Below are positions 11,339 through 23,964 of a stretch of 64,000 nt of DNA, one piece after another. The notes below the pieces were generated by a model. The model made no database searches and was not told where the DNA came from. It worked only from the letters and a program-made list of their open reading frames with translations. A program made the translations under genes and the position numbers. How positions within the stretch are numbered: the stretch's first letter is position 1; each line of letters starts with the position of its first letter. The DNA is taken from positions 4,474,501 through 4,538,500 of the forward strand of contig OZ059900.1 of the NCBI GenBank assembly GCA_964057225.1, in the 5' to 3' direction. The DNA comes from Auanema rhodensis (lineage: Eukaryota; Nematoda; Chromadorea; Rhabditida; Rhabditidae).

Positions 11339-14300
11339 ACTTCCAATTTTTTGTGAACAGGTAGCTATACCACCTAAGTATCCAAAGAAAGTGATCTTGA
11401 TTTGTAACTCGGATACCGTTAAAGATGGAAGAATACTGTGAATTTTAATGAAGTCCCCATGGTCATATTAGTCTAGAAACACTATCTCAAAGGATGTGAT
11501 GCATGGTAACCAAGACTTCCAATTTTTTGTGAACAGGTAGCTATACCACCTAAGTATCCAAAGAAAGTGATCTTGATTTGTAACTCGGATACCGTTAAAG
11601 ATGGAAGAATACTGTGAACTTAAATGAATTTCCCATGGTCATATTAGTCTAGAAACACAATCTTAATGGGTTTGATGCATGGTAACCAGGACTTCCAATT
11701 TTTTGTGAACAGGTAGCTATACCACCTAAGTATCCAAGAAAGTGATCTTGATTTGTAACTCGGATACCGTTGAAGATAGAAGAATACTGTGAAATTTAAT
11801 GAAGTTATCATGGTCATATTAGTCTAGAAACACAATCTTAATGGGTTTGATGCATGGTAACCAGGACTTCCAATTTTTTGTGAACAGGTAGCTATACCAC
11901 CTAAGTATCCAAAGAAAGTGATCTTGATTTGTAACTCGGATACCGTTGAAGATAGAAGAATACTGTGAAATTTAATGAAGTCCCCATGGTTATATTAGTC
12001 TAGAAACACTATCTTAAAGGATTTGATGCATGGTAACCAAGACTTCCAATTTTTTGTGAACAGGTAGCTATACCACCTAAGTATCCAAAGAAAGTGATCT
12101 TGATTTGTAACTCGGATACCGTTGAAGATAGAAGAATACTGTGAAATTTAATGAAGTCATCATGGTCATATTAGTCTAGAAACACAATCTTAATGGGTTT
12201 GATGCATGGTAACCAGGACTTCCAATTTTTTGTGAACAGGTAGCTATACCACCTAAGTATCCAAAGAAAGTGATCTTGATTTGTAACTCGGATACCGTTG
12301 AAGATAGAAGAATACTGTAAAATTTAATGAAGTCTCCATGGTTATATTAGTCTAGAAACACTATCTTAAAGGATTTGATGCATGGTAACCAAGACTTCCA
12401 ATTTTTTGTGAACAGGTAGCTATACCACCTAAGTATCCAAAGAAAGTGATCTTGATTTGTAACTCGGATACCGTTGAAGATAGAAGAATACTGTGAAATT
12501 TAATGAAGTCTCCATGGTTATATTAGTCTAGAAACACTATCTTAATGGGTTTGATGCATGGTAACCAGGACTTCCAATTTTTTGTGAACAGGTAGCTATA
12601 CCACCTAAGTATCCAAAGAAAGTGATCTTGATTTGTAACTCGGATACCGTTGAAGATAGAAGAATACTGTTAATTTTAATGAAGTCCCCATGGTTATATT
12701 AGTCTAGAAACACTATCTTAAAGGATTTGATGCATGGTAACCAAGACTTCCAATTTTTTGTGAACAGGTAGCTATACCACCTAAGTATCCAAAGAAAGTG
12801 ATCTTGATTTGTAACTCGGATACCGTTGAAGATAGAAGAATACTGTTAATTTTAATGAAGTCCCCATGGTTATATTAGTCTAGAAACACTATCTTATTGT
12901 GTTTGATGCATGGTAACCACGACTTCCAATTTTTTGTGAACAGGTAGCTATACCACCTAAGTATCCAAAGAAAGTGATCTTGATTTGTAACTCGGATACC
13001 GTTGAAGATAGAAGAATACTGTTAATTTTAATGAAGTCCCCATGGTTATATTAGTCTAGAAACACTATCTTATTGTGTTTGATGCATGGTAACCACGACT
13101 TCCAATTTTTTGTGAACAGGTAGCTATACCACCTAAGTATCCAAAGAAAGTGATCTTGATTTGTAACTCGGATACCGTTAAAGATGGAAGAATACTGTGA
13201 ATTTTAATGAAGTCCCCATGGTCATATTAGTCTAGAAACACTATCTCAAAGGATGTGATGCATGGTAACCAAGACTTCCAATTTTTTGTGAACAGGTAGC
13301 TATACCACCTAAGTATCCAAAGAAAGTGATCTTGATTTGTAACTCGGATACCGTTAAAGATGGAAGAATACTGTGAACTTAAATGAATTTCCCATGGTCA
13401 TATTAGTCTAGAAACACAATCTTAATGGGTTTGATGCATGGTAACCAGGACTTCCAATTTTTTGTGAACAGGTAGCTATACCACCTAAGTATCCAAAGAA
13501 AGTGATCTTGATTTGTAACTCGGATACCGTTGAAGATAGAAGAATACTGTGAAATTTAATGAAGTCATCATGGTCATATTAGTCTAGAAACACAATCTTA
13601 ATGGGTTTGATGCATGGTAACCAGGACTTCCAATTTTTTGTGAACAGGTAGCTATACCACCTAAGTATCCAAAGAAAGTGATCTTGATTTGTAACTCGGA
13701 TACCGTTGAAGATAGAAGAATACTGTGAAATTTAATGAAGTCCCCATGGTTATATTAGTCTAGAAACACTATCTTAAAGGATTTGATGCATGGTAACCAA
13801 GACTTCCAATTTTTTGTGAACAGGTAGCTATACCACCTAAGTATCCAAAGAAAGTGATCTTGATTTGTAACTCGGATACCGTTGAAGATAGAAGAATACT
13901 GTGAAATTTAATGAAGTCATCATGGTCATATTAGTCTAGAAACACAATCTTAATGGGTTTGATGCATGGTAACCAGGACTTCCAATTTTTTGTGAACAGG
14001 TAGCTATACCACCTAAGTATCCAAAGAAAGTGATCTTGATTTGTAACTCGGATACCGTTGAAGATAGAAGAATACTGTGAAATTTAATGAAGTCTCCATG
14101 GTTATATTAGTCTAGAAACACTATCTTAAAGGATTTGATGCATGGTAACCAAGACTTCCAATTTTTTGTGAACAGGTAGCTATACCACCTAAGTATCCAA
14201 AGAAAGTGATCTTGATTTGTAACTCGGATACCGTTGAAGATAGAAGAATACTGTGAAATTTAATGAAGTCTCCATGGTTATATTAGTCTAGAAACACTAT

Positions 14301-14858
14301 CTTAATGGGTTTGATGCATGGTAACCAGGACTTCCAATTTTTTGTGAACAGGTAGCTATACCACCTAAGTATCCAAAGAAAGTGATCTTGATTTGTAACT
14401 CGGATACCGTTGAAGATAGAAGAATACTGTGAAATTTAATGAAGTCTCCATGGTTATATTAGTCTAGAAACACTATCTTAAAGGATTTGATGCATGGTAA
14501 CCAAGACTTCCAATTTTTTGTGAACAGGTAGCTATACCACCTAAGTATCCAAAGAAAGTGATCTTGATTTGTAACTCGGATACCGTTGAAGATAGAAGAA
14601 TACTGTTAATTTTAATGAAGTCCCCATGGTTATATTAGTCTAGAAACACTATCTTATTGTGTTTGATGCATGGTAACCACGACTTCCAATTTTTTGTGAA
14701 CAGGTAGCTATACCACCTAAGTATCCAAAGAAAGTGATCTTGATTTGTAACTCGGATACCGTTGAAGATAGAAGAATACTGTTAATTTTAATGAAGTCCC
14801 CATGGTTATATTAGTCTAGAAACACTATCTTATTGTGTTTGATGCATGGTAACCACGA
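11339..14858 (-). repeat. Ten-monomer HOR, two tandem copies
   Basis: Copy 1 (about 11339-13097, 1759 bp) and copy 2 (about 13098-14857) have the same monomer series. The E landmark aggatgtgatg lies at 11491 and 13250. The offset is 10 monomers minus one base, explained by the 175-bp monomer at about 11736. One monomer differs between copies: aaaattaac/gggg near 12670 against aaatttcac/gaga near 14430 in + terms. A private gaagttatca at about 11803 occurs only in copy 1. Confidence 0.8.
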
Positions 14859-16412
14859 CTTCCAATTTTTTGTGAACAGGTAGCTATACCACCTAAGTAT
14901 CCAAAGAAAGTGATCTTGATTTGTAACTCGGATACCGTTGAAGATAGAAGAATACTGTGAAATTTAATGAAGTCTCCATGGTTATATTAGTCTAGAAACA
15001 CTATCTTAAAGGATTTGATGCATGGTAACCAAGACTTCCAATTTTTTGTGAACAGGTAGCTATACCACCTAAGTATCCAAAGAGAGTGATCTTGATTTCT
15101 AACTCGGATACCGTTAAAGATAAAAGAATACTGTTAATTTTAATTTACTCCCCATGGTCATATTAGTCTAGAAACACTATCGTATTGTGTTTGATGCATG
15201 GGTAAATAGGACTTCCAATTTTTTGTGAACAGGTAGCTATACCACCTAAGTATCCAAAGAAAGTGATCTTGATTTGTAACTCGGATACCGTTGAAGATAG
15301 AAGAATACTGTGAAATTTAATGAAGTCTCCATGGTTATATTAGTCTAGAAACACAATCTTAATGGGTTTGATGCATGGTAACCAAGACTTCCAATTTTTT
15401 GTGAACAGGTAGCTATACCACCTAAGTATCCAAAGAAAGTGATCTTGATTTGTAACTCGGATACCGTTAAAGATGGAAGAATACTGTGAATTTTAATGAA
15501 GTCCCCATTGTCATATTAGTCTAGAAACACTATCTCAAAGGATGTGATGCATGGTAACCAAGACTTCCAATTTTTTGTGAACAGGTAGCTATACCACCTA
15601 AGTATCCAAAGAAAGTGATCTTGATTTGTAACTCGGATACCGTTAAAGATGGAAGAATACTGTGAACTTAAATGAATTTCCCATGGTCATATTAGTCTAG
15701 AAACACAATCTTATTGTGTTTGATGCATGGTAACCACGACTTCCAATTTTTTGTGAACAGGTAGCTATACCACCTAAGTATCCAAAGAAAGTGATCTTGA
15801 TTTGTAACTCGGATACCGTTGAAGATAGAAGAATACTGTGAAATTTAATGAAGTCTCCATGGTTATATTAGTCTAGAAACACTATCGTATTGTGTTTGAT
15901 GCATGGTAACCAAGACTTCCAATTTTTTGTGAACAGGTAGCTATACCACCTAAGTATCCAAAGAGAGTGATCTTGATTTGTAACTCGGATACCGTTAAAG
16001 ATAAAAGAATACTGTTAATTTTAATGAAATCCCCATGGTCATTTTAGTCTAGAAACACTATCGTATTGTGTTTGATGCATGGGTAAATAGGACTTCCAAT
16101 TTTTTGTGAACAGGTAGCTATACCACCTAAGTATCCAAAGAAAGTGATCTTGATTTGTAACTCGGATACCGTTAAAGATAGAAGAATACTGTGAACTTAA
16201 ATTAATTTCTCATGGTCATATTAGTCTAGAAACACAATCTTAATGGGTTTGATGCATGGTAACCAGGACTTCCAATTTTTTGTGAACAGGTAGCTATACC
16301 ACCTAAGTATCCAAAGAAAGTGATCTTGATTTGTAACTCGGATACCGTTGAAGATAGAAGAATACTGTGAAATTTAATGAAGTCATCATGGTCATATTAG
16401 TCTAGAAACACA

Positions 16413-18080
16413 ATCTTATTGTGTTTGATGCATGGTAACCACGACTTCCAATTTTTTGTGAACAGGTAGCTATACCACCTAAGTATCCAAAGAAAGTGAT
16501 CTTGATTTGTAACTCGGATACCGTTGAAGATAGAAGAATACTGTTAATTTTAATGAAGTCCCCATGGTTATATTAGTCTAGAAACACTATCTTATTGTGT
16601 TTGATGCATGGTAACCACGACTTCCAATTTTTTGTGAACAGGTAGCTATACCACCTAAGTATCCAAAGAAAGTGATCTTGATTTGTAACTCGGATACCGT
16701 TGAAGATAGAAGAATACTGTGAAATTTAATGAAGTCTCCATGGTTATATTAGTCTAGAAACACTATCTTAAAGGATTTGATGCATGGTAACCAAGACTTC
16801 CAATTTTTTGTGAACAGGTAGCTATACCACCTAAGTATCCAAAGAGAGTGATCTTGATTTGTAACTCGGATACCGTTAAAGATAAAAGAATACTGTTAAT
16901 TTTAATTTACTCCCCATGGTCATATTAGTCTAGAAACACTATCGTATTGTGTTTGATGCATGGGTAAATAGGACTTCCAATTTTTTGTGAACAGGTAGCT
17001 ATACCACCTAAGTATCCAAAGAAAGTGATCTTGATTTGTAACTCGGATACCGTTGAAGATAGAAGAATACTGTGAAATTTAATGAAGTCATCATGGTCAT
17101 ATTAGTCTAGAAACACAATCTTATTGGGTTTGATGCATGGTAACCAGGACTTCCAATTTTTTGTGAACAGGTAGCTATACCACCTAAGTATCCAAAGAAA
17201 GTGATCTTGATTTGTAACTCGGATACCGTTGAAGATAGAAGAATACTGTGAAATTTAATGAAGTCTCCATGGTTATATTAGTCTAGAAACACTATCTTAA
17301 AGGATTTGATGCATGGTAACCAAGACTTCCAATTTTTTGTGAACAGGTAGCTATACCACCTAAGTATCCAAAGAAAGTGATCTTGATTTGTAACTCGGAT
17401 ACCGTTGAAGATAGAAGAATACTGTTAATTTTAATGAAGTCCCCATGGTTATATTAGTCTAGAAACACTATCTTATTGTGTTTGATGCATGGTAACCACG
17501 ACTTCCAATTTTTTGTGAACAGGTAGCTATACCACCTAAGTATCCAAAGAAAGTGATCTTGATTTGTAACTCGGATACCGTGGAAGATAGAAGAATACTG
17601 TTAATTTTAATGAAGTCCCCATGGTTATATTAGTCTAGAAACACTATCTTATTGTGTTTGATGCATGGTAACCACGACTTCCAATTTTTTGTGAACAGGT
17701 AGCTATACCACCTAAGTATCCAAAGAAAGTGATCTTGATTTGTAACTCGGATACCGTTGAAGATAGAAGAATACTGTGAAATTTAATGAAGTCTCCATGG
17801 TTATATTAGTCTAGAAACACTATCTTAAAGGATTTGATGCATGGTAACCAAGACTTCCAATTTTTTGTGAACAGGTAGCTATACCACCTAAGTATCCAAA
17901 GAGAGTGATCTTGATTTGTAACTCGGATACCGTTAAAGATAAAAGAATACTGTTAATTTTAATTTACTCCCCATGGTCATATTAGTCTAGAAACACTATC
18001 GTATTGTGTTTGATGCATGGGTAAATAGGACTTCCAATTTTTTGTGAACAGGTAGCTATACCACCTAAGTATCCAAAGAA
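16413..18080 (-). repeat. Six-monomer repeat, partial second copy (1057 bp offset)
   Basis: The stretch 16413-17023 is repeated at 17470-18080. The type I and H monomers and the 177-bp G with gagagtgatc (16844 and 17901) fall at a constant offset of 1057 bp. The matched part covers about 3.5 monomers, so one copy has been overwritten or the exchange was unequal. A private gtggaag at about 17582 and a private gaatgtgatc at about 18079 mark the second copy. Confidence 0.65.
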
Positions 18081-18500
18081 TGTGATCTTGATTTGTAACT
18101 CGGATACCGTTAAAGATAGAAGAATACTGTGAACTTAAATTAATTTCTCATGGTCATATTAGTCTAGAAACACAATCTTAATGGGTTTGATGCATGGTAA
18201 CCAGGACTTCCAATTTTTTGTGAACAGGTAGCTATACCACCTAAGTATCCAAAGAAAGTGATCTTGATTTGTAACTCGGATACCGTTAAAGATGGAAGAA
18301 TACTGTGAATTTTAATGAAGTCCCCATGGTCATATTAGTCTAGAAACACTATCTCAAAGGATGTGATGCATGGTAACCAAGACTTCCAATTTTTTGTGAA
18401 CAGGTAGCTATACCACCTAAGTATCCAAAGAAAGTGATCTTGATTTGTAACTCGGATACCGTTAAAGATGGAAGAATACTGTGAACTTAAATGAATTTCC

Positions 18501-21500
18501 CATGGTCATATTAGTCTAGAAACACAATCTTAATGGGTTTGATGCATGGTAACCAGGACTTCCAATTTTTTGTGAACAGGTAGCTATACCACCTAAGTAT
18601 CCAAAGAAAGTGATCTTGATTTGTAACTCGGATACCGTTGAAGATAGAAGAATACTGTGAACTTAAATGAATTTCCCATGGTCATATTAGTCTAGAAACA
18701 CAATCTTAATGGGTTTGATGCATGGTAACCAGGACTTCCAATTTTTTGTGAACAGGTAGCTATACCACCTAAGTATCCAAAGAGAGTGATCTTGATTTGT
18801 AACTCGGATACCGTTAAAGATAAAAGAATACTGTTAATTTTAATGAAATCCCCATGGTCATTTTAGTCTAGAAACACTATCGTATTGTGTTTGATGCATG
18901 GTAAATAGGACTTCCAATTTTTTGTGAACAGGTCGCTATACCACCTAAGTATCCGAAGAAAGTGATCTTGATTTGTAACTCGGATACCGTTAAAGATAGA
19001 AGAATACTGTGAACTTAAATTAATTTCCCATGGTCATATTAGTCTAGAAACACAATCTTAATGGGTTTGATGCATGGTAACCAGGACTTCCAATTTTTTG
19101 TGAACAGGTAGCTATACCACCTAAGTATCCAAAGAAAGTGATCTTGATTTGTAACTCGGATACCGTTGAAGATAGAAGAATACTGTGAAATTTAATGAAG
19201 TCATCATGGTCATATTAGTCTAGAAACACAATCTTAATGGGTTTGATGCATGGTAACCAGGACTTCCAATTTTTTGTGAACAGGTAGCTATACCACCTAA
19301 GTATCCAAAGAAAGTGATCTTGATTTGTAACTCGGATACCGTTGAAGATAGAAGAATACTGTGAAATTTAATGAAGTCCCCATGGTTATATTAGTCTAGA
19401 AACACTATCTTAAAGGATTTGATGCATGGTAACCAAGACTTCCAATTTTTTGTGAACAGGTAGCTATACCACCTAAGTATCCAAAGAAAGTGATCTTGAT
19501 TTGTAACTCGGATACCGTTGAAGATAGAAGAATACTGTGAAATTTAATGAAGTCATCATGGTCATATTAGTCTAGAAACACAATCTTAATGGGTTTGATG
19601 CATGGTAACCAGGACTTCCAATTTTTTGTGAACAGGTAGCTATACCACCTAAGTATCCAAAGAAAGTGATCTTGATTTGTAACTCGGATACCATTGAAGA
19701 TAGAAGAATACTGTGAAATTTAATGAAGTCCCCATGGTTATATTAGTCTAGAAACACTATCTTAAAGGATTTGATGCATGGTAACCAAGACTTCCAATTT
19801 TTTGTGAACAGGTAGCTATACCACCTAAGTATCCAAAGAAAGTGATCTTGATTTGTAACTCGGATACCGTTAAAGATAAAAGAATACTGTTAATTTTAAT
19901 GAAGTCCCCATGGTTATATTAGTCTAGAAACACTATCTTAAAGGATTTGATGCATGGTAACCAAGACTTCCAATTTTTTGTGAACAGGTAGCTATACCAC
20001 CTAAGTATCCAAAGAAAGTGATCTTGATTTGTAACTCGGATACCGTTGAAGATAGAAGAATACTGTGAAATTTAATGAAGTCATCATGGTCATATTAGTC
20101 TAGAAACACAATCTTAATGGGTTTGATGCATGGTAACCAGGACTTCCAATTTTTTGTGAACAGGTAGCTATACCACCTAAGTATCCAAAGAAAGTGATCT
20201 TGATTTGTAACTCGGATACCGTTGAAGATAGAAGAATACTGTGAACTTAAATGAATTTCCCATGGTCATATTAGTCTAGAAACACAATCTTAATGGGTTT
20301 GATGCATGGTAACCAGGACTTCCAATTTTTTGTGAACAGGTAGCTATACCACCTAAGTATCCAAAGAGAGTGATCTTGATTTGTAACTCGGATACCGTTA
20401 AAGATAAAAGAATACTGTTAATTTTAATGAAATCCCCATGGTCATTTTAGTCTAGAAACACTATCGTATTGTGTTTGATGCATGGTAAATAGGACTTCCA
20501 ATTTTTTGTGAACAGGTCGCTATACCACCTAAGTATCCGAAGAAAGTGATCTTGATTTGTAACTCGGATACCGTTAAAGATAGAAGAATACTGTGAACTT
20601 AAATTAATTTCCCATGGTCATATTAGTCTAGAAACACAATCTTAATGGGTTTGATGCATGGTAACCAGGACTTCCAATTTTTTGTGAACAGGTAGCTATA
20701 CCACCTAAGTATCCAAAGAAAGTGATCTTGATTTGTAACTCGGATACCGTTGAAGATAGAAGAATACTGTGAAATTTAATGAAGTCATCATGGTCATATT
20801 AGTCTAGAAACACAATCTTAATGGGTTTGATGCATGGTAACCAGGACTTCCAATTTTTTGTGAACAGGTAGCTATACCACCTAAGTATCCAAAGAAAGTG
20901 ATCTTGATTTGTAACTCGGATACCGTTGAAGATAGAAGAATACTGTGAAATTTAATGAAGTCCCCATGGTTATATTAGTCTAGAAACACTATCTTAAAGG
21001 ATTTGATGCATGGTAACCAAGACTTCCAATTTTTTGTGAACAGGTAGCTATACCACCTAAGTATCCAAAGAAAGTGATCTTGATTTGTAACTCGGATACC
21101 GTTGAAGATAGAAGAATACTGTGAAATTTAATGAAGTCATCATGGTCATATTAGTCTAGAAACACAATCTTAATGGGTTTGATGCATGGTAACCAGGACT
21201 TCCAATTTTTTGTGAACAGGTAGCTATACCACCTAAGTATCCAAAGAAAGTGATCTTGATTTGTAACTCGGATACCATTGAAGATAGAAGAATACTGTGA
21301 AATTTAATGAAGTCCCCATGGTTATATTAGTCTAGAAACACTATCTTAAAGGATTTGATGCATGGTAACCAAGACTTCCAATTTTTTGTGAACAGGTAGC
21401 TATACCACCTAAGTATCCAAAGAAAGTGATCTTGATTTGTAACTCGGATACCGTTAAAGATAAAAGAATACTGTTAATTTTAATGAAGTCCCCATGGTTA

Positions 21501-21899
21501 TATTAGTCTAGAAACACTATCTTAAAGGATTTGATGCATGGTAACCAAGACTTCCAATTTTTTGTGAACAGGTAGCTATACCACCTAAGTATCCAAAGAA
21601 AGTGATCTTGATTTGTAACTCGGATACCGTTGAAGATAGAAGAATACTGTGAAATTTAATGAAGTCATCATGGTCATATTAGTCTAGAAACACAATCTTA
21701 ATGGGTTTGATGCATGGTAACCAGGACTTCCAATTTTTTGTGAACAGGTAGCTATACCACCTAAGTATCCAAAGAAAGTGATCTTGATTTGTAACTCGGA
21801 TACCGTTGAAGATAGAAGAATACTGTGAACTTAAATGAATTTCCCATGGTCATATTAGTCTAGAAACACAATCTTAATGGGTTTGATGCATGGTAACCA
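18501..21899 (-). repeat. Nine-monomer HOR, 1584 bp, about 2.1 copies
   Basis: Private changes recur exactly 1584 bp apart: ggtcgctata with atccgaag at 18931 and 20515, and accattgaag at 19691 and 21275. The blocks look identical by eye. Similarity begins near 18501 and stops at about 21899, where ccag becomes ccaa. The near-identity points to a recent tandem duplication. The ccattg and ccgaag markers recur later in the 12-mer block, so that block descends partly from this one or from a common source. Confidence 0.9.
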
Positions 21900-23964
21900 A
21901 GACTTCCAATTTTTTGTGAACAGGTAGCTATACCACCTAAGTATCCAAAGAGAGTGATCTTGATTTGTAACTCGGATACCGTTAAAGATAAAAGAATACT
22001 GTTAATTTTAATTTACTCCCCATGGTCATATTAGTCTAGAAACACTATCGTATTGTGTTTGATGCATGGGTAAATAGGACTTCCAATTTTTTGTGAACAG
22101 GTAGCTATACCACCTAAGTATCCAAAGAAAGTGATCTTGATTTGTAACTCGGATACCGTTAAAGATAGAAGAATACTGTGAACTTAAATTAATTTCTCAT
22201 GGTCATATTAGTCTAGAAACACAATCTTAATGGGTTTGATGCATGGTAACCAGGACTTCCAATTTTTTGTGAACAGGTAGCTATACCACCTAAGTATCCA
22301 AAGAAAGTGATCTTGATTTGTAACTCGGATACCGTTAAAGATGGAAGAATACTGTGAATTTTAATGAAGTCCCCATGGTCATATTAGTCTAGAAACACTA
22401 TCTCAAAGGATGTGATGCATGGTAACCAAGACTTCCAATTTTTTGTGAACAGGTAGCTATACCACCTAAGTATCCAAAGAAAGTGATCTTGATTTGTAAC
22501 TCGGATACCGTTAAAGATGGAAGAATACTGTGAACTTAAATGAATTTCCCATGGTCATATTAGTCTAGAAACACAATCTTAATGGGTTTGATGCATGGTA
22601 ACCAGGACTTCCAATTTTTTGTGAACAGGTAGCTATACCACCTAAGTATCCAAAGAAAGTGATCTTGATTTGTAACTCGGATACCGTTGAAGATAGAAGA
22701 ATACTGTGAAATTTAATGAAGTCCCCATGGTTATATTAGTCTAGAAACACTATCTTAAAGGATTTGATGCATGGTAACCAAGACTTCCAATTTTTTGTGA
22801 ACAGGTAGCTATACCACCTAAGTATCCAAAGAAAGTGATCTTGATTTGTAACTCGGATACCGTTGAAGATAGAAGAATACTGTGAAATTTAATGAAGTCT
22901 CCATGGTTATATTAGTCTAGAAACACTATCTTAAAGGATTTGATGCATGGTAACCAAGACTTCCAATTTTTTGTGAACAGGTAGCTATACCACCTAAGTA
23001 TCCAAAGAAAGTGATCTTGATTTGTAACTCGGATACCGTTGAAGATAGAAGAATACTGTGAAATTTAATGAAGTCTCCATGGTTATATTAGTCTAGAAAC
23101 ACTATCTTAAAGGATTTGATGCATGGTAACCAAGACTTCCAATTTTTTGTGAACAGGTAGCTATACCACCTAAGTATCCAAAGAAAGTGATCTTGATTTG
23201 TAACTCGGATACCGTTGAAGATAGAAGAATACTGTTAATTTTAATGAAGTCCCCATGGTTATATTAGTCTAGAAACAATATCTTATTGTGTTTGATGCAT
23301 GGTAACCACGACTTCCAATTTTTTGTGAACAGGTAGCTATACCACCTAAGTATCCAAAGAAAGTGATCTTGATTTGTAACTCGGATACCGTTGAAGATAG
23401 AAGAATACTGTTAATTTTAATGAAGTCCCCATGGTTATATTAGTCTAGAAACACTATCTTATTGTGTTTGATGCATGGTAACCACGACTTCCAATTTTTT
23501 GTGAACAGGTAGCTATACCACCTAAGTATCCAAAGAAAGTGATCTTGATTTGTAACTCGGATACCGTTGAAGATAGAAGAATACTGTGAAATTTAATGAA
23601 GTCTCCATGGTTATATTAGTCTAGAAACACTATCTTAAAGGATTTGATGCATGGTAACCAAGACTTCCAATTTTTTGTGAACAGGTAGCTATACCACCTA
23701 AGTATCCAAAGAGAGTGATCTTGATTTGTAACTCGGATACCGTTAAAGATAAAAGAATACTGTTAATTTTAATTTACTCCCCATGGTCATATTAGTCTAG
23801 AAACACTATCGTATTGTGTTTGATGCATGGGTAAATAGGACTTCCAATTTTTTGTGAACAGGTAGCTATACCACCTAAGTATCCAAAGAAAGTGATCTTG
23901 ATTTGTAACTCGGATACCGTTGAAGATAGAAGAATACTGTGAAATTTAATGAAGTCATCATGGT

